Shown here piece after piece: positions 44,199-52,093 of a DNA stretch of 58,274 nucleotides. The number at the start of each line of letters is the position of its first letter. The stretch's first letter is position 1. Origin of the DNA: CAZBEL01 sp964628055 (lineage in GTDB: Bacteria; Fidelibacterota; Marinisomatia; Marinisomatales; TCS56); NCBI GenBank assembly GCA_964628055.1, contig CAZVNL010000014.1, forward strand, positions 1 through 58,274, read 5' to 3'. Both the position numbers and the translations under genes were made by a program. Under the pieces are notes generated by a model that did not search any database, was not told where the DNA came from, and was given only the letters and a program-made list of their open reading frames with translations.

Positions 44199-46382
44199 TT
44201 ACGGAAGCAGCTTTGCCAGCGGACGGACCCGGGGTTGGGCCCCGTTCTCCTGGAACCAGGAAGGAACTTTTGTCAGTTGCTCCAGGGCGGTGGTCTTGTC
44301 AGGAAATTCTCCCAGACAGATGACAAAGCAATCGCGCTCCTGGATTTGCTTGGGTAAAAGGAATAGGTCCGGAGAGGCCTCCACAGCCTGGTAGGCGTTC
44401 CGAATGGTCTGATCCAGGCAAACGTATTCCAACACAATGGTGTAGCCCGCGGGAGAAGCCTGTTTTACCTTGAGCCAGGCCTGGGCGGCTTCGTGGAACT
44501 GTCCTTCTTGAAACAACTCCTGGGGGTTTGGAGGCGATGCCTCAGCAACGGGAGGTTCCTTTTCAACTGTTTCTTCAACGGCTGTTGGCTCGGCTGCTCC
44601 AACAGGTGTCTCCGGTTCGGCAGGCGGCGCGACCACCACGGTATCCTCCATTCCTGTGGTAGTTGGAGCCGCTTCCGTGGTGTCGGGCTCAGCCGGTTCC
44701 CCGGCTTCAACGCTTGCAGCCATTGCCGTATCTACGGCAGCCGGCTGGGCTTCCTGTTCAGGCTCTTCCGCATTCTGGTCTAATAAAGTATCGATGAATC
44801 CCGTCACCGCCGCAGATTGTAAGGAGGGCGGCGTGGCGGTGGAAGAGCGGGAATGGAGGGGAATAGTCCCCAACATGGCTTGGATCATGCGTGAGACAAG
44901 GGAGGCTTCTGGCGAGACCCAATCCTGAATTCCCAAACCCGTAATGGCCACTAATAAAAGTATTAAAAAGGCGGTGGTGGTTCGGATAGGCCCACCTTTT
45001 TCCGGCGTAGATGGCTCACTCGTCCCCTGATCTTCCACAACGTCGGGAGGCATGGCATTCAAGTCCTCCACTTGTTCTTCTTGTGGGGCCGGGGTGGCCG
45101 TTTCAGCGCCTTCACCTGATTCCTGCGGTGGGGCTTCTTCAGCCTCAGGTGGTGGGGCTGGCCCTTCACCTGCTACAGTTTCCGGGATCGGTTCCTCTTT
45201 TTCATCTGGTGCTGCACCTGCGCTGTCTTCAGAAACTTTCGGTTCTACTCCAGGAGTCATCATTTCGGTAATTTCCATCCGCTCTTGATTGATGCGATCC
45301 AAGTCCTCGCCGCGCTTAGTCAGGGCTTCCAATACCTCTAAAGCCTGGCGATAGAGACCCCGGGTCTTCAAATGGGTCACCATGGAAAAGGTGGCCAGTT
45401 CTGAATCGGGAGTGATGTCGTTCTCCGTCTCAGCTTCTGATGGTTCGTTGGCCTCCCTCATCGTAGCCGCCTCCGAGTGAGGCGTTTCTTCAGCAGTGGG
45501 AGCCGCCGCGGTTTGCACCTCGGGGGTCGCCGCCGTTTCTAACTCCGGTTCCTCAACAGTTGTTTCTGAAGAGGGTTCACCAGGCTCGGTGATAGGTTCT
45601 GCAGGATGATCTTCTTTGACGCCCACTACTTCGTCAAAAATGGAAAGAATATCCGTCTCCGCCTCTGCTGCTTCTTGAAGAATATTCACACTTAGGTGTA
45701 TGAGCACCTCTTCCGGTCCGGCCGTACCAACGGTTCCGTTTCGCAACAGCCGGGTAACGGCCTGGGCGACGTCCTCGGGTAGCAACCACTGGCTGGTATC
45801 CTCGTCAGGCATGGCTTTTCGGTTGGCAGGTGTATCGATAACCGTAGGCAACAGGGCGCGGGCAACAATATTTAAATCTTTGTTCTCTTCGGTGATGGTC
45901 TTTGTTAAGGCATGGACAGCCGCCTTTGACACGGCGTAGGGCGAAGCCAATGCCATACCCTTCTCGCCTAAATAGCTCCCAAAGTTAATGATCCACCCTG
46001 TCCGGCGTTCTTTCATGTGGGGCAGCACCGCCTGACAACTGTTCAAGGTGGTAATGAAATTGACGGCCATCATCTGTTTCCACTCCTCGGCGGTAGCGGA
46101 CTCTACGGTGGTGCCTCCCTGAAAGCCTCCCACCGTGTTGATCCACGCGTCAATCCGGCCAAACTTGGCCACAACGTGTTCCACAATAGCATCGGCGCTG
46201 AGTCGTTTAACCAGTTCTCCGTGAACCAGATAATGATCGTTATTGGGCTCGATTTCCCCGGTGGGTTCGCCATGGCGAACAGCCACGACGGTGGCACCTT
46301 GGCGCGCCAACTCAGCCACCAAAGCCTGCCCTACGGAACCTCCCCCACCGGTTACTACACAAACGAGTTCTTTCAACTCCAT
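44199..46382 (-). CDS. Fusion: SDR dehydrogenase domain, acidic linker, membrane helix, SPOR-like C-terminus
   Basis: A 727-aa protein of unusual design. Residues about 1-240 are a short-chain dehydrogenase (TGGGGSVGQ at 11-19, catalytic YAVSK, INFGS). An acidic Pro/Glu/Ala-rich stretch of about 230 aa follows, interrupted by a TPR-like helix pair (MVTHLKTRGLYRQALEVLEAL). A single membrane helix lies at about 470-488 (TTAFLILLLVAITGLGI), then a second acidic Ala/Pro linker and a small helix pair (LFQEGQFHEAAQAWLKV). The last about 80 residues (YTIVLEYVCLDQTIRNAY ... CFVICLGEFPDKTTALEQL) resemble a SPOR peptidoglycan-binding domain. The sequence is continuous, with no internal stop. Function unknown. 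Confidence 0.75.
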   Translation of the reverse strand: MELKELVCVVTGGGGSVGQALVAELARQGATVVAVRHGEPTGEIEPNNDHYLVHGELVKRLSADAIVEHVVAKFGRIDAWINTVGGFQGGTTVESATAEEWKQMMAVNFITTLNSCQAVLPHMKERRTGWIINFGSYLGEKGMALASPYAVSKAAVHALTKTITEENKDLNIVARALLPTVIDTPANRKAMPDEDTSQWLLPEDVAQAVTRLLRNGTVGTAGPEEVLIHLSVNILQEAAEAETDILSIFDEVVGVKEDHPAEPITEPGEPSSETTVEEPELETAATPEVQTAAAPTAEETPHSEAATMREANEPSEAETENDITPDSELATFSMVTHLKTRGLYRQALEVLEALTKRGEDLDRINQERMEITEMMTPGVEPKVSEDSAGAAPDEKEEPIPETVAGEGPAPPPEAEEAPPQESGEGAETATPAPQEEQVEDLNAMPPDVVEDQGTSEPSTPEKGGPIRTTTAFLILLLVAITGLGIQDWVSPEASLVSRMIQAMLGTIPLHSRSSTATPPSLQSAAVTGFIDTLLDQNAEEPEQEAQPAAVDTAMAASVEAGEPAEPDTTEAAPTTTGMEDTVVVAPPAEPETPVGAAEPTAVEETVEKEPPVAEASPPNPQELFQEGQFHEAAQAWLKVKQASPAGYTIVLEYVCLDQTIRNAYQAVEASPDLFLLPKQIQERDCFVICLGEFPDKTTALEQLTKVPSWFQENGAQPRVRPLAKLLP

Positions 46383-46400
46383 GTTTTGACTCTCCCTAAT

Positions 46401-47150
46401 CTACGGTAAGCTACACGTCGCATATTCTCGAACTTGACCCCTTTCTTCCTGGATCAATTTAGCAATTTTTTCCTTAACATAATCACGTAACTCCACAACG
46501 GTGAAGGCCTGATATTGCCCCTCAAAAATTGGTTCACCAAAACGGACAGTAACGACTCCCGGCGTCAGGCGCCAATCGTTTTTATTTTTGGCCCGGAAAG
46601 CACCACTCAATCCCATGGGCACGATAGTCACTCCGGTGTGTAGCGCCACGTGAAAGGGACCCTTTTTAAAAGGACCCATGGTACCGGTGAGGGTTCGTGT
46701 GCCTTCCGGGGAGAGAATGAAAGAAATTCCCTTCCGGATGGCCTCTTCAGCGGCCTCCAGGCTGCGAATGGCTTTCCCCAAATGACGGCGTTTTATGGGA
46801 ATCACCCCATAATGCTTGATCAAGAAACCCCAGATGGGCCAGGAAAACTGTTTATCGGCTCCCACGCCGGTAACATAATGGCGCACCGCCGCGGTCACGA
46901 TAAACACATCGAAAAGAGACCCGTGGTTGAAAAGGTACAAATAGGGTCCTTTTGCCGGGGAGGGGGGTGTGCCTTGAATCCGTAACCACTGGCCCCCACT
47001 GAGGAGCAAAAGCCATGAGAGGAGTCGCGCCAGGGGGTGCAGACGCTGCGGCGGTAAAATCAGAATAAGGGCGATATAAAGCCCGCCTCCGATTATAAAC
47101 ATACCCAACCCCAGGGGCCAGAGGAGCAGAGAAACAACCGACCTATACAT
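46401..47150 (-). CDS. plsC: 1-acyl-sn-glycerol-3-phosphate acyltransferase
   Basis: Adds the second fatty acid in phospholipid synthesis. NHGSLFD is the HxxxxD catalytic motif, ISFILSPEGTRT the phosphate-binding motif, IVPMGLSGAF the fourth conserved block. An N-terminal membrane segment (about 8-48) anchors it. 249 aa, normal. Its start overlaps the mutY stop by 8 nt. Confidence 0.93.
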   Translation of the reverse strand: MYRSVVSLLLWPLGLGMFIIGGGLYIALILILPPQRLHPLARLLSWLLLLSGGQWLRIQGTPPSPAKGPYLYLFNHGSLFDVFIVTAAVRHYVTGVGADKQFSWPIWGFLIKHYGVIPIKRRHLGKAIRSLEAAEEAIRKGISFILSPEGTRTLTGTMGPFKKGPFHVALHTGVTIVPMGLSGAFRAKNKNDWRLTPGVVTVRFGEPIFEGQYQAFTVVELRDYVKEKIAKLIQEERGQVREYATCSLP

Positions 47151-48210
47151 GCCAACCCTGTTGGTCCAGTAGGGGGAAAAGTTTATGATTTACCTGGGGG
47201 AAAGCATAGCGCGAAACATCTGCGGGGGTTATCCAGCGACGGGATTGCGCCTGGGGAATTTCAACTGAATCCCGGAGACGGCAATGGAAGAGCGTAAAGG
47301 TAATTTTTAAATGTGTGTAGGCGTGGCGGGCGGACCCTATTGCTCTTAACACTTCGATCTCGGTCTGGCATTCCTCACGAATCTCCCGGAGTAAGGCGGC
47401 CTGATGGGTCTCACCAGCCTGTAGTTTGCCGCCCGGGAATTCCCATAAACCGCCCAAGAGACCCTTGTCTGGGCGGCGCTGGATGAGGAAACGTTCCCCC
47501 TGCCAAATGATCCCAGCTACCACCTGGTAGTGGGGAAGTGGTTTTCTACGAATCGTGCGCGGGTAGGCTTTGGGGTTAACCGTTTTGTAGGCCTGACAAT
47601 ACTTCGTGAGGGGACAGTCCTGGCAGTGGGCTTGGTCCGGTCGGCATACCAGCGTCCCCAGATCCATAAGGGCCTGATTAAAATCTCCTGGCCGCTCTTT
47701 ATCCAACCACCCTTGCAATTTGCTTTTGATTATCCGTTGGTTATAGGGTGTCAAATTCCGCTTTCGTAGAAGGCGCGCCACCACGCGACGTATATTGCCA
47801 TCTATGGCTGGCAAGGGAAGGTTAAAGGCAATCGATAAGACGGCTGAAGCGGTGTAATCACCCACCCCCGGTAAAGGTCGAAAACTGGCCCATTGCTGAG
47901 GAACGGTACCCTCGTGATTTTTAAAAATATATTGGGCAGCCTGATGAAAATGATGACACCGGCGGTAATACCCCAGCCCTTCCCAATACTTCAATAGGTC
48001 ATCAATAGGAGCTTCAGCGACGGACTGAAGAATTGGGAATTTTTTCAGCCACCGGTGGTAATAGGGTATAACTGTTTCCACCTGGGTTTGTTGGAGCATG
48101 GTTTCAGCCAGCCAGACATGGTAAGGGTCCCGGGTCTCCCGCCAGGGGAGGCGTCGTTTATGTTGCTGATACCAGGCAAGCAGTTCCACTGCAAAGTCAC
48201 GATTAAACAT
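47143..48210 (-). CDS. mutY: A/G-specific adenine DNA glycosylase
   Basis: Removes adenine paired with 8-oxoguanine. I start at ATG 48208-48210 (355 aa); the frame extends six codons upstream to TTG 48228, but that lies inside a palindrome. ETMLQQTQVETVIPYY and VGDYTASAVLSIAFNLPLPAIDGN are the HhH/catalytic Glu and Asp regions. The 4Fe-4S ligands are C-x6-C-x2-C-x5-C (CRPDQAHCQDCPLTKYC). The C-terminal Nudix-like domain (WEFPGGKLQAGE) recognises 8-oxoG. Followed by plsC. Confidence 0.96.
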   Translation of the reverse strand: MFNRDFAVELLAWYQQHKRRLPWRETRDPYHVWLAETMLQQTQVETVIPYYHRWLKKFPILQSVAEAPIDDLLKYWEGLGYYRRCHHFHQAAQYIFKNHEGTVPQQWASFRPLPGVGDYTASAVLSIAFNLPLPAIDGNIRRVVARLLRKRNLTPYNQRIIKSKLQGWLDKERPGDFNQALMDLGTLVCRPDQAHCQDCPLTKYCQAYKTVNPKAYPRTIRRKPLPHYQVVAGIIWQGERFLIQRRPDKGLLGGLWEFPGGKLQAGETHQAALLREIREECQTEIEVLRAIGSARHAYTHLKITFTLFHCRLRDSVEIPQAQSRRWITPADVSRYAFPQVNHKLFPLLDQQGWHV

Positions 48211-48215
48211 TTTAT

Positions 48216-48228
48216 TTGTATTATACAA
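48216..48228. promoter_or_regulatory. Palindrome upstream of mutY, candidate MarR site
   Basis: TTGTA-TTA-TACAA, a perfect 5-3-5 inverted repeat 5 bp upstream of the mutY ATG and just after the marR stop. TATAAT on the minus strand (48225-48220) lies inside it. A near-identical repeat precedes marR. Confidence 0.6.
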
Positions 48229-48230
48229 TA

Positions 48231-48656
48231 TTAACGTCGATGTAGCAGGTATTTAGAAAGGGTCCAGTGGAAAGTGGACAATATTTCCTTTACTTCTTCC
48301 CGGTCTATGGGGGGGATGGTATCATAAAGGGCTTCACCCACAGCGTCAATACGCTCTTCCAAGTCCCATTGCAGGCGCTCCCCTTGGTCAGTGAGTTTGA
48401 CAACGGTTACCCGTCGGTCAACCGTTCCCCTTTCTTTCACCACCAGCTTTTTTCGTAACAGCCCCTCTACCAGGCGGGTCATGGTGCTGTTATCCACCCC
48501 CAAGCTCTGGGAGAGGGTCGTCATGTCCATGCCTTCATCCGGAATGGCCGTGAGCAACAATATTTGGGGAAGGGTGAGAGCAGGATAAGACATATGCAGT
48601 CGAAAAAGGCGCTGGAGGTCCAGAAGAAAGGAACGAAGTAATTCACCAAATTCCAT
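48231..48656 (-). CDS. MarR-family transcriptional regulator
   Basis: Winged-helix dimeric repressor, 141 aa. LTLPQILLLTAIPDEGMDMTTLSQSLGVDNSTMTRLVEGLLRK is the helix-turn-helix, RGTVDRRVTVVKLTDQGERL the wing. N- and C-terminal helices form the dimer. No cysteine suited to redox sensing. A perfect palindrome is found 2 bp before its ATG and another before mutY, so it probably represses its own gene and the mutY-plsC unit. The ligand is unknown. Confidence 0.92.
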   Translation of the reverse strand: MEFGELLRSFLLDLQRLFRLHMSYPALTLPQILLLTAIPDEGMDMTTLSQSLGVDNSTMTRLVEGLLRKKLVVKERGTVDRRVTVVKLTDQGERLQWDLEERIDAVGEALYDTIPPIDREEVKEILSTFHWTLSKYLLHRR

Positions 48657-48658
48657 AG

Positions 48659-48671
48659 TTGTATATTACAA
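48659..48671. promoter_or_regulatory. Palindrome upstream of marR, candidate autoregulatory site
   Basis: TTGTA-TAT-TACAA, a perfect 5-3-5 inverted repeat two bases upstream of the marR ATG (48654-48656) in an A+T-rich gap. Arms identical to those of the mutY-side repeat. Overlap with the likely promoter or start would allow repression. Confidence 0.6.
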
Positions 48672-48721
48672 ATAATAAATAAACAAGTACAAGGGTAGGA
48701 TCAAATCAGCACGGGCAATGA

Positions 48722-49366
48722 CTAATCACCTTCCTTGGGGGCAGATTGGGCTGCCTGCACCAACAGGCGCAGCATCTCCGGCAGATACCGGCGATTGGCC
48801 TGGTCCACCAACCAAACCGGCACAGAACCACCGGGGTCCGTACACACCCGGTAGATCAGGTGCGTGCGTCCCTCGTAGGGTACTACTTCCCAGGAACCAA
48901 AATTCAAAACGGGGAGTATACAGGAGGGACATTGTAGGCTCAGTGTATCAGGGAGGATTTGAACCCAATCAATACGTGACGGCGACCGTATTTGTTTGAA
49001 GACATAGAGGCGTGGATTCAGCAAGGGCGTATCCACCACCTGCCAACCGAGATGTACGGGAAAACCGGGTTCCAGTATACCGGAGCGGGTGACGTACACT
49101 TTCTGGAACAAGGTGGTGTAATGTTCTACAGACCAAGCTAAGTTCAGAAGGGCCGCTGGTGGGGCGGTAGTTTCCACCTCCACCCGCAGGGCCGGGATGG
49201 GGGCCACAGAGAGGGGTTTGGTGTAGACCCGTAGGGATTCCTCCTGCAGGGCCAACCGCCAACCGGCGCTATCGTGGAGGGCCTCCCAGCCGGGAGGGAA
49301 TTCCCCAGGTTGACCCGTTATGACGGCCGGGCTACAGAGCAATAAAAATAGATAAAGGATCAGCAT
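48722..49366 (-). CDS. Exported START-domain-like protein
   Basis: 214 aa from ATG 49364-49366 (a TTG two codons upstream is open). Signal peptide MLILYLFLLLCSPAVITGQ, then a START/SRPBCC lipid-binding fold: GWRLALQEESLRVYTKPL near the start, RVEVETTAPPAAL, GTHLIYRV-like RTHLIYRVCTDPGGSVPVWLVD, and a long C-terminal helix. It may bind a lipid or other hydrophobic ligand in the periplasm. Divergent from nothing; transcribed away from marR by a 65-bp gap. Confidence 0.75.
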   Translation of the reverse strand: MLILYLFLLLCSPAVITGQPGEFPPGWEALHDSAGWRLALQEESLRVYTKPLSVAPIPALRVEVETTAPPAALLNLAWSVEHYTTLFQKVYVTRSGILEPGFPVHLGWQVVDTPLLNPRLYVFKQIRSPSRIDWVQILPDTLSLQCPSCILPVLNFGSWEVVPYEGRTHLIYRVCTDPGGSVPVWLVDQANRRYLPEMLRLLVQAAQSAPKEGD

Positions 49367-49447
49367 AGCCAAGGTGTCGCCACAACTGCGACGGAGAGTT
49401 CTAGACCATATTAAGGTTTTTTTACTCTCGGTGGTCTCCGGGGCAGT

Positions 49448-49870
49448 TCACCGCCCCAGGGCAGTCAATAAGTCGCGTTTATGCTCTTCTTCTTGCAGGA
49501 GAATATCCTCTAACATGCGCCGCAGGCCGTACTCCCGTAACTGTTCCGCCTGGTAGATGCGCTGTCGATATCCGTCGATGGCTTGTTGTTCCCCCTTCAA
49601 ATCCTGTTCTAGCATCGTAACGGTTTTTGCTGCCGTTTCTACTTGTTCCACGCCACCACTGGGAGTTCCCCCAAGAAAGACAATCTGTTCGGCCAACATG
49701 ACAGCGTGGGCCATTTCTTCCTGGGAGTGAATGACCAATTCCTTGATGATGCCTTCGTATTCGGGGCCGGTCATAACAGCCGCATGTTGAACGTACTGCA
49801 CAGCGGCGGCGAATTCCCATTCCAGGTCTTTATTGAGGGCCTGCAATAGAGTTTCACGGGTGATTTCCAT
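49448..49870 (-). CDS. Ferritin-like (bacterioferritin-type) four-helix protein
   Basis: 140 aa. The two ExxH-type iron ligands are in HSQEEMAHAVMLAEQI and LQEEEHKRDLL, with acidic partners in EWEFAAAVQYVQHA and EQQAIDGYRQRI, the layout of a ferritin-like di-iron four-helix bundle. It may store iron or protect against peroxide. AGGAG precedes ATG 49868-49870. Downstream of csaA on the same strand after 20 nt. Confidence 0.88.
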   Translation of the reverse strand: MEITRETLLQALNKDLEWEFAAAVQYVQHAAVMTGPEYEGIIKELVIHSQEEMAHAVMLAEQIVFLGGTPSGGVEQVETAAKTVTMLEQDLKGEQQAIDGYRQRIYQAEQLREYGLRRMLEDILLQEEEHKRDLLTALGR

Positions 49871-49890
49871 TTTACGAGTCTCCTTTAGTT

Positions 49891-50223
49891 TTACTTTACC
49901 CGGGCACCGTTGGGTAAGGGTTGCGTCAGTTCCAATAGCACTACGCCCCCTTCCCGGGCCTCAGCACCCAATACCAACACCTCTGAGCGAAAGCCAGCGA
50001 TACGCCTGGGAGGCAGATTGACAACGGCCACCACCTGGCGGCCCTTCAATTTCTCGGATGAATAATGATCGGTGATACGGGCGCTGGAGTATTTTATCCC
50101 CAGGGGACCAAAATCGATCCTTAAGCGGCAAGCCGGTTTCCGGGCATCGAGGAATGGCTCGGCGTGTACAATAGTCCCCACCCGGAGATCCAGTTGCCCA
50201 AAGGTGTGAATATCAATGGTCAT
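49891..50223 (-). CDS. csaA: CsaA-type tRNA-binding-domain protein
   Basis: 110 aa, an OB-fold tRNA-binding domain like that of MetRS C-termini and CsaA (export chaperone). FGQLDLRVGTIVHAEPFLDARKPACRLRIDFG is the family start, KLKGRQVVAVVNLPPRRIAGFRSEVLVLGA the second block. Starts at ATG 50221-50223. First intact gene after the decayed region. Confidence 0.9.
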   Translation of the reverse strand: MTIDIHTFGQLDLRVGTIVHAEPFLDARKPACRLRIDFGPLGIKYSSARITDHYSSEKLKGRQVVAVVNLPPRRIAGFRSEVLVLGAEAREGGVVLLELTQPLPNGARVK

Positions 50224-50783
50224 TAGTAACCTCTAAAACCAGCAATAAACTTAAAGTGTAGAAGGGATAGCAAGCAGCAAAATATCCCTCGGGGCAGCAG
50301 TAGCATGTGGGGGCTACAAACCAAGGTGTAACAAAACTTACAGAGTACATCCTCGCCCCCACACGCAACGCTATCTCATTGTAGTTACATTTATCGAAAG
50401 TTCGGAAAAAATTTTAAAAATAGGTTGAAAAATTAAAAAGGCTCTTTCTTTTCCATTCAATCCCACATTAATCAAGCCACCATCAAGCTCATCACGTCTA
50501 TTATCCCACGTAGTGGGTACTAAACAAACCAATATCTTTCCTGGGAAAGTTACAATACGATAGATAACCAAAAGGGTTAGCAAAAAGGGTAGCAGAGGCA
50601 TAATTCAATACATTAGGTACGGTTTAACCTCTAAGCTTTTGTAGTTCTTGAAAATAGCACCGCGGAAATAGTATTGTTTTAATGTCATTTTTGTGCATGG
50701 TGAACGTCTTCACCGCAGGAGGATCATTTTTTTGGTCTTCGCAAACCGGGGCGTCTGGAGACAGTAGCAGCATACCCCGGAAC
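50224..50783. other. 560-bp stretch without a clear gene at the edge of the decayed region
   Basis: No intact gene. On the minus strand an open frame of 76 codons (50371-50601) and one of 64 codons (50624-50818) are present. Neither has a ribosome site or a family match I recognise. The second ends ...FTMHKNDIKTILFPRCYFQEL and may be the tail of the neighbouring broken TPR gene after another frameshift. Otherwise A+T-rich filler. Confidence 0.4.
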
Positions 50784-51972
50784 TCACTCCCATTCCTTAA
50801 CCAAGGCCAACATGTCATTCTGCTGGCTTTGGAGTCCGGCCTGGGAAGAAATCCCTAAGGCTTGGCCTAACAGGGCGCGCAACCCCTCCCGGTCATCATT
50901 AATGTACCGGCTGTAAAAAGCACAGCGTAACAAAACCCTAATGGCGTCATCCGGTTCCGGTACGGAGACAACCAACATTGCTGCTTCCTGCTGAGCTTAA
51001 CCAATAAACCGCGTCCAAAGTAAATGTAAGCCATAGTCCTGTGGGCCGGCGAGAGGGCTTTATCTTCTATGCTCTGCAATGCATCCCAAACAGCTTTCAT
51101 TTCACTAAGATTGGCATTTCGAACGTCAAACAGTCCCATAAGCCTGACCGCCAACTTGACCCTATTATAATCAGAGAAGGAAGTATCGCGAATTGCGTCG
51201 CGCAGTTGCGCCTCCACGGCTTTTGAATCTGGGGCATAATCGACCATATGCTCCAGTCAGGTTGAACGATCTGCCGGGGAGACCAACCCCCCCTGGGCTA
51301 TTTTCAGGGATTGATACGCCAGGCGGAGTAAATAATAACGGGGATAAACCTGCCCCAGAATCCAGTAAGCCTCGGAGGGGTCACGAATCAAAGGGTTATT
51401 AATGAGGGCCAGGGAAATACTAGCGGCCTGGACGTATTCCCGGCGGCGCAGGCGTTCATACTTGGCGATGGAATTCTGCGGATAGGGATCACAATGTACG
51501 CAGACATGAACAGGGCGTCGTCGGCCAGGTGATCGTCGGGATAGCGTTGGGCAACAGAGTCGTATAAGGCCATGGCCAGCCGGGAGTCGATTCTCCGAAA
51601 ACAGCGGGCCTGCATGTGAAGGCTCTTGGCCGCCAGGGTATCTACAGCGGTGTTCACCTGGCGAAAGGAGTTCAGGGCCTGGAAATACTTGTGCAACCCC
51701 TTCGTTTGCCAGTACTGCCACTCGTACTTCCGAAATAGGACGGCGCCATGCTGGTAACAGGCTTCCTGAATAACCTCCGACTTAAGATACTTGTCGATGA
51801 TTTTGCTCAGGTTCTTCGCCGCTTCGGTGTAATTACCCACCTTTTTCATTTCCATGGCCTTGGCGTATAATTCCTTACTGCGACCGAAAAAATCCTGGGC
51901 CCTCCCTATGGTTACTATACTCGGGATACCAATTAGAAAAAACAGAACGTACCGATCAGAGTGTTTATTCAT
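50784..51972 (-). pseudogene. Broken exported TPR-repeat protein gene
   Basis: Reads from ATG 51970-51972 with a signal-like start (MNKHSDRYVLFFLIGIPSIVTIGRAQ) through helical repeats (RSKELYAKAMEMKKVGNYTEAAKNL, SFRQVNTAVDTLAAKSLHMQARC). Near 51480-51490 the frame shifts; the second frame continues the repeats (KYERLRRREYVQAASISLAL). A TGA at 51257-51259 interrupts it, but the same frame goes on (MVDYAPDSKAVEAQL). A second frameshift near 50980-51000 leads to PEPDDAIRVLLRCAFYSRY and a stop at 50784. Three lesions; the gene is dead as it stands. Role in the living state unknown. Confidence 0.85.
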
Positions 51973-52093
51973 AGCACTACCATAATCACCAAACATGGTT
52001 TCATAAGACCTACTGATCTTGTCTATTATATTGACTTGGTTTTTCACTTATAGTAACACTTTTTCAATCCTCAGAAAATTATTGTTATTTTTT

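Noticed and set aside
50371..50601. 76-codon minus-strand frame as a real gene
   Set aside because: No ribosome site, no recognised homology, A+T-rich end of a decayed region; kept only as part of the intergenic note.
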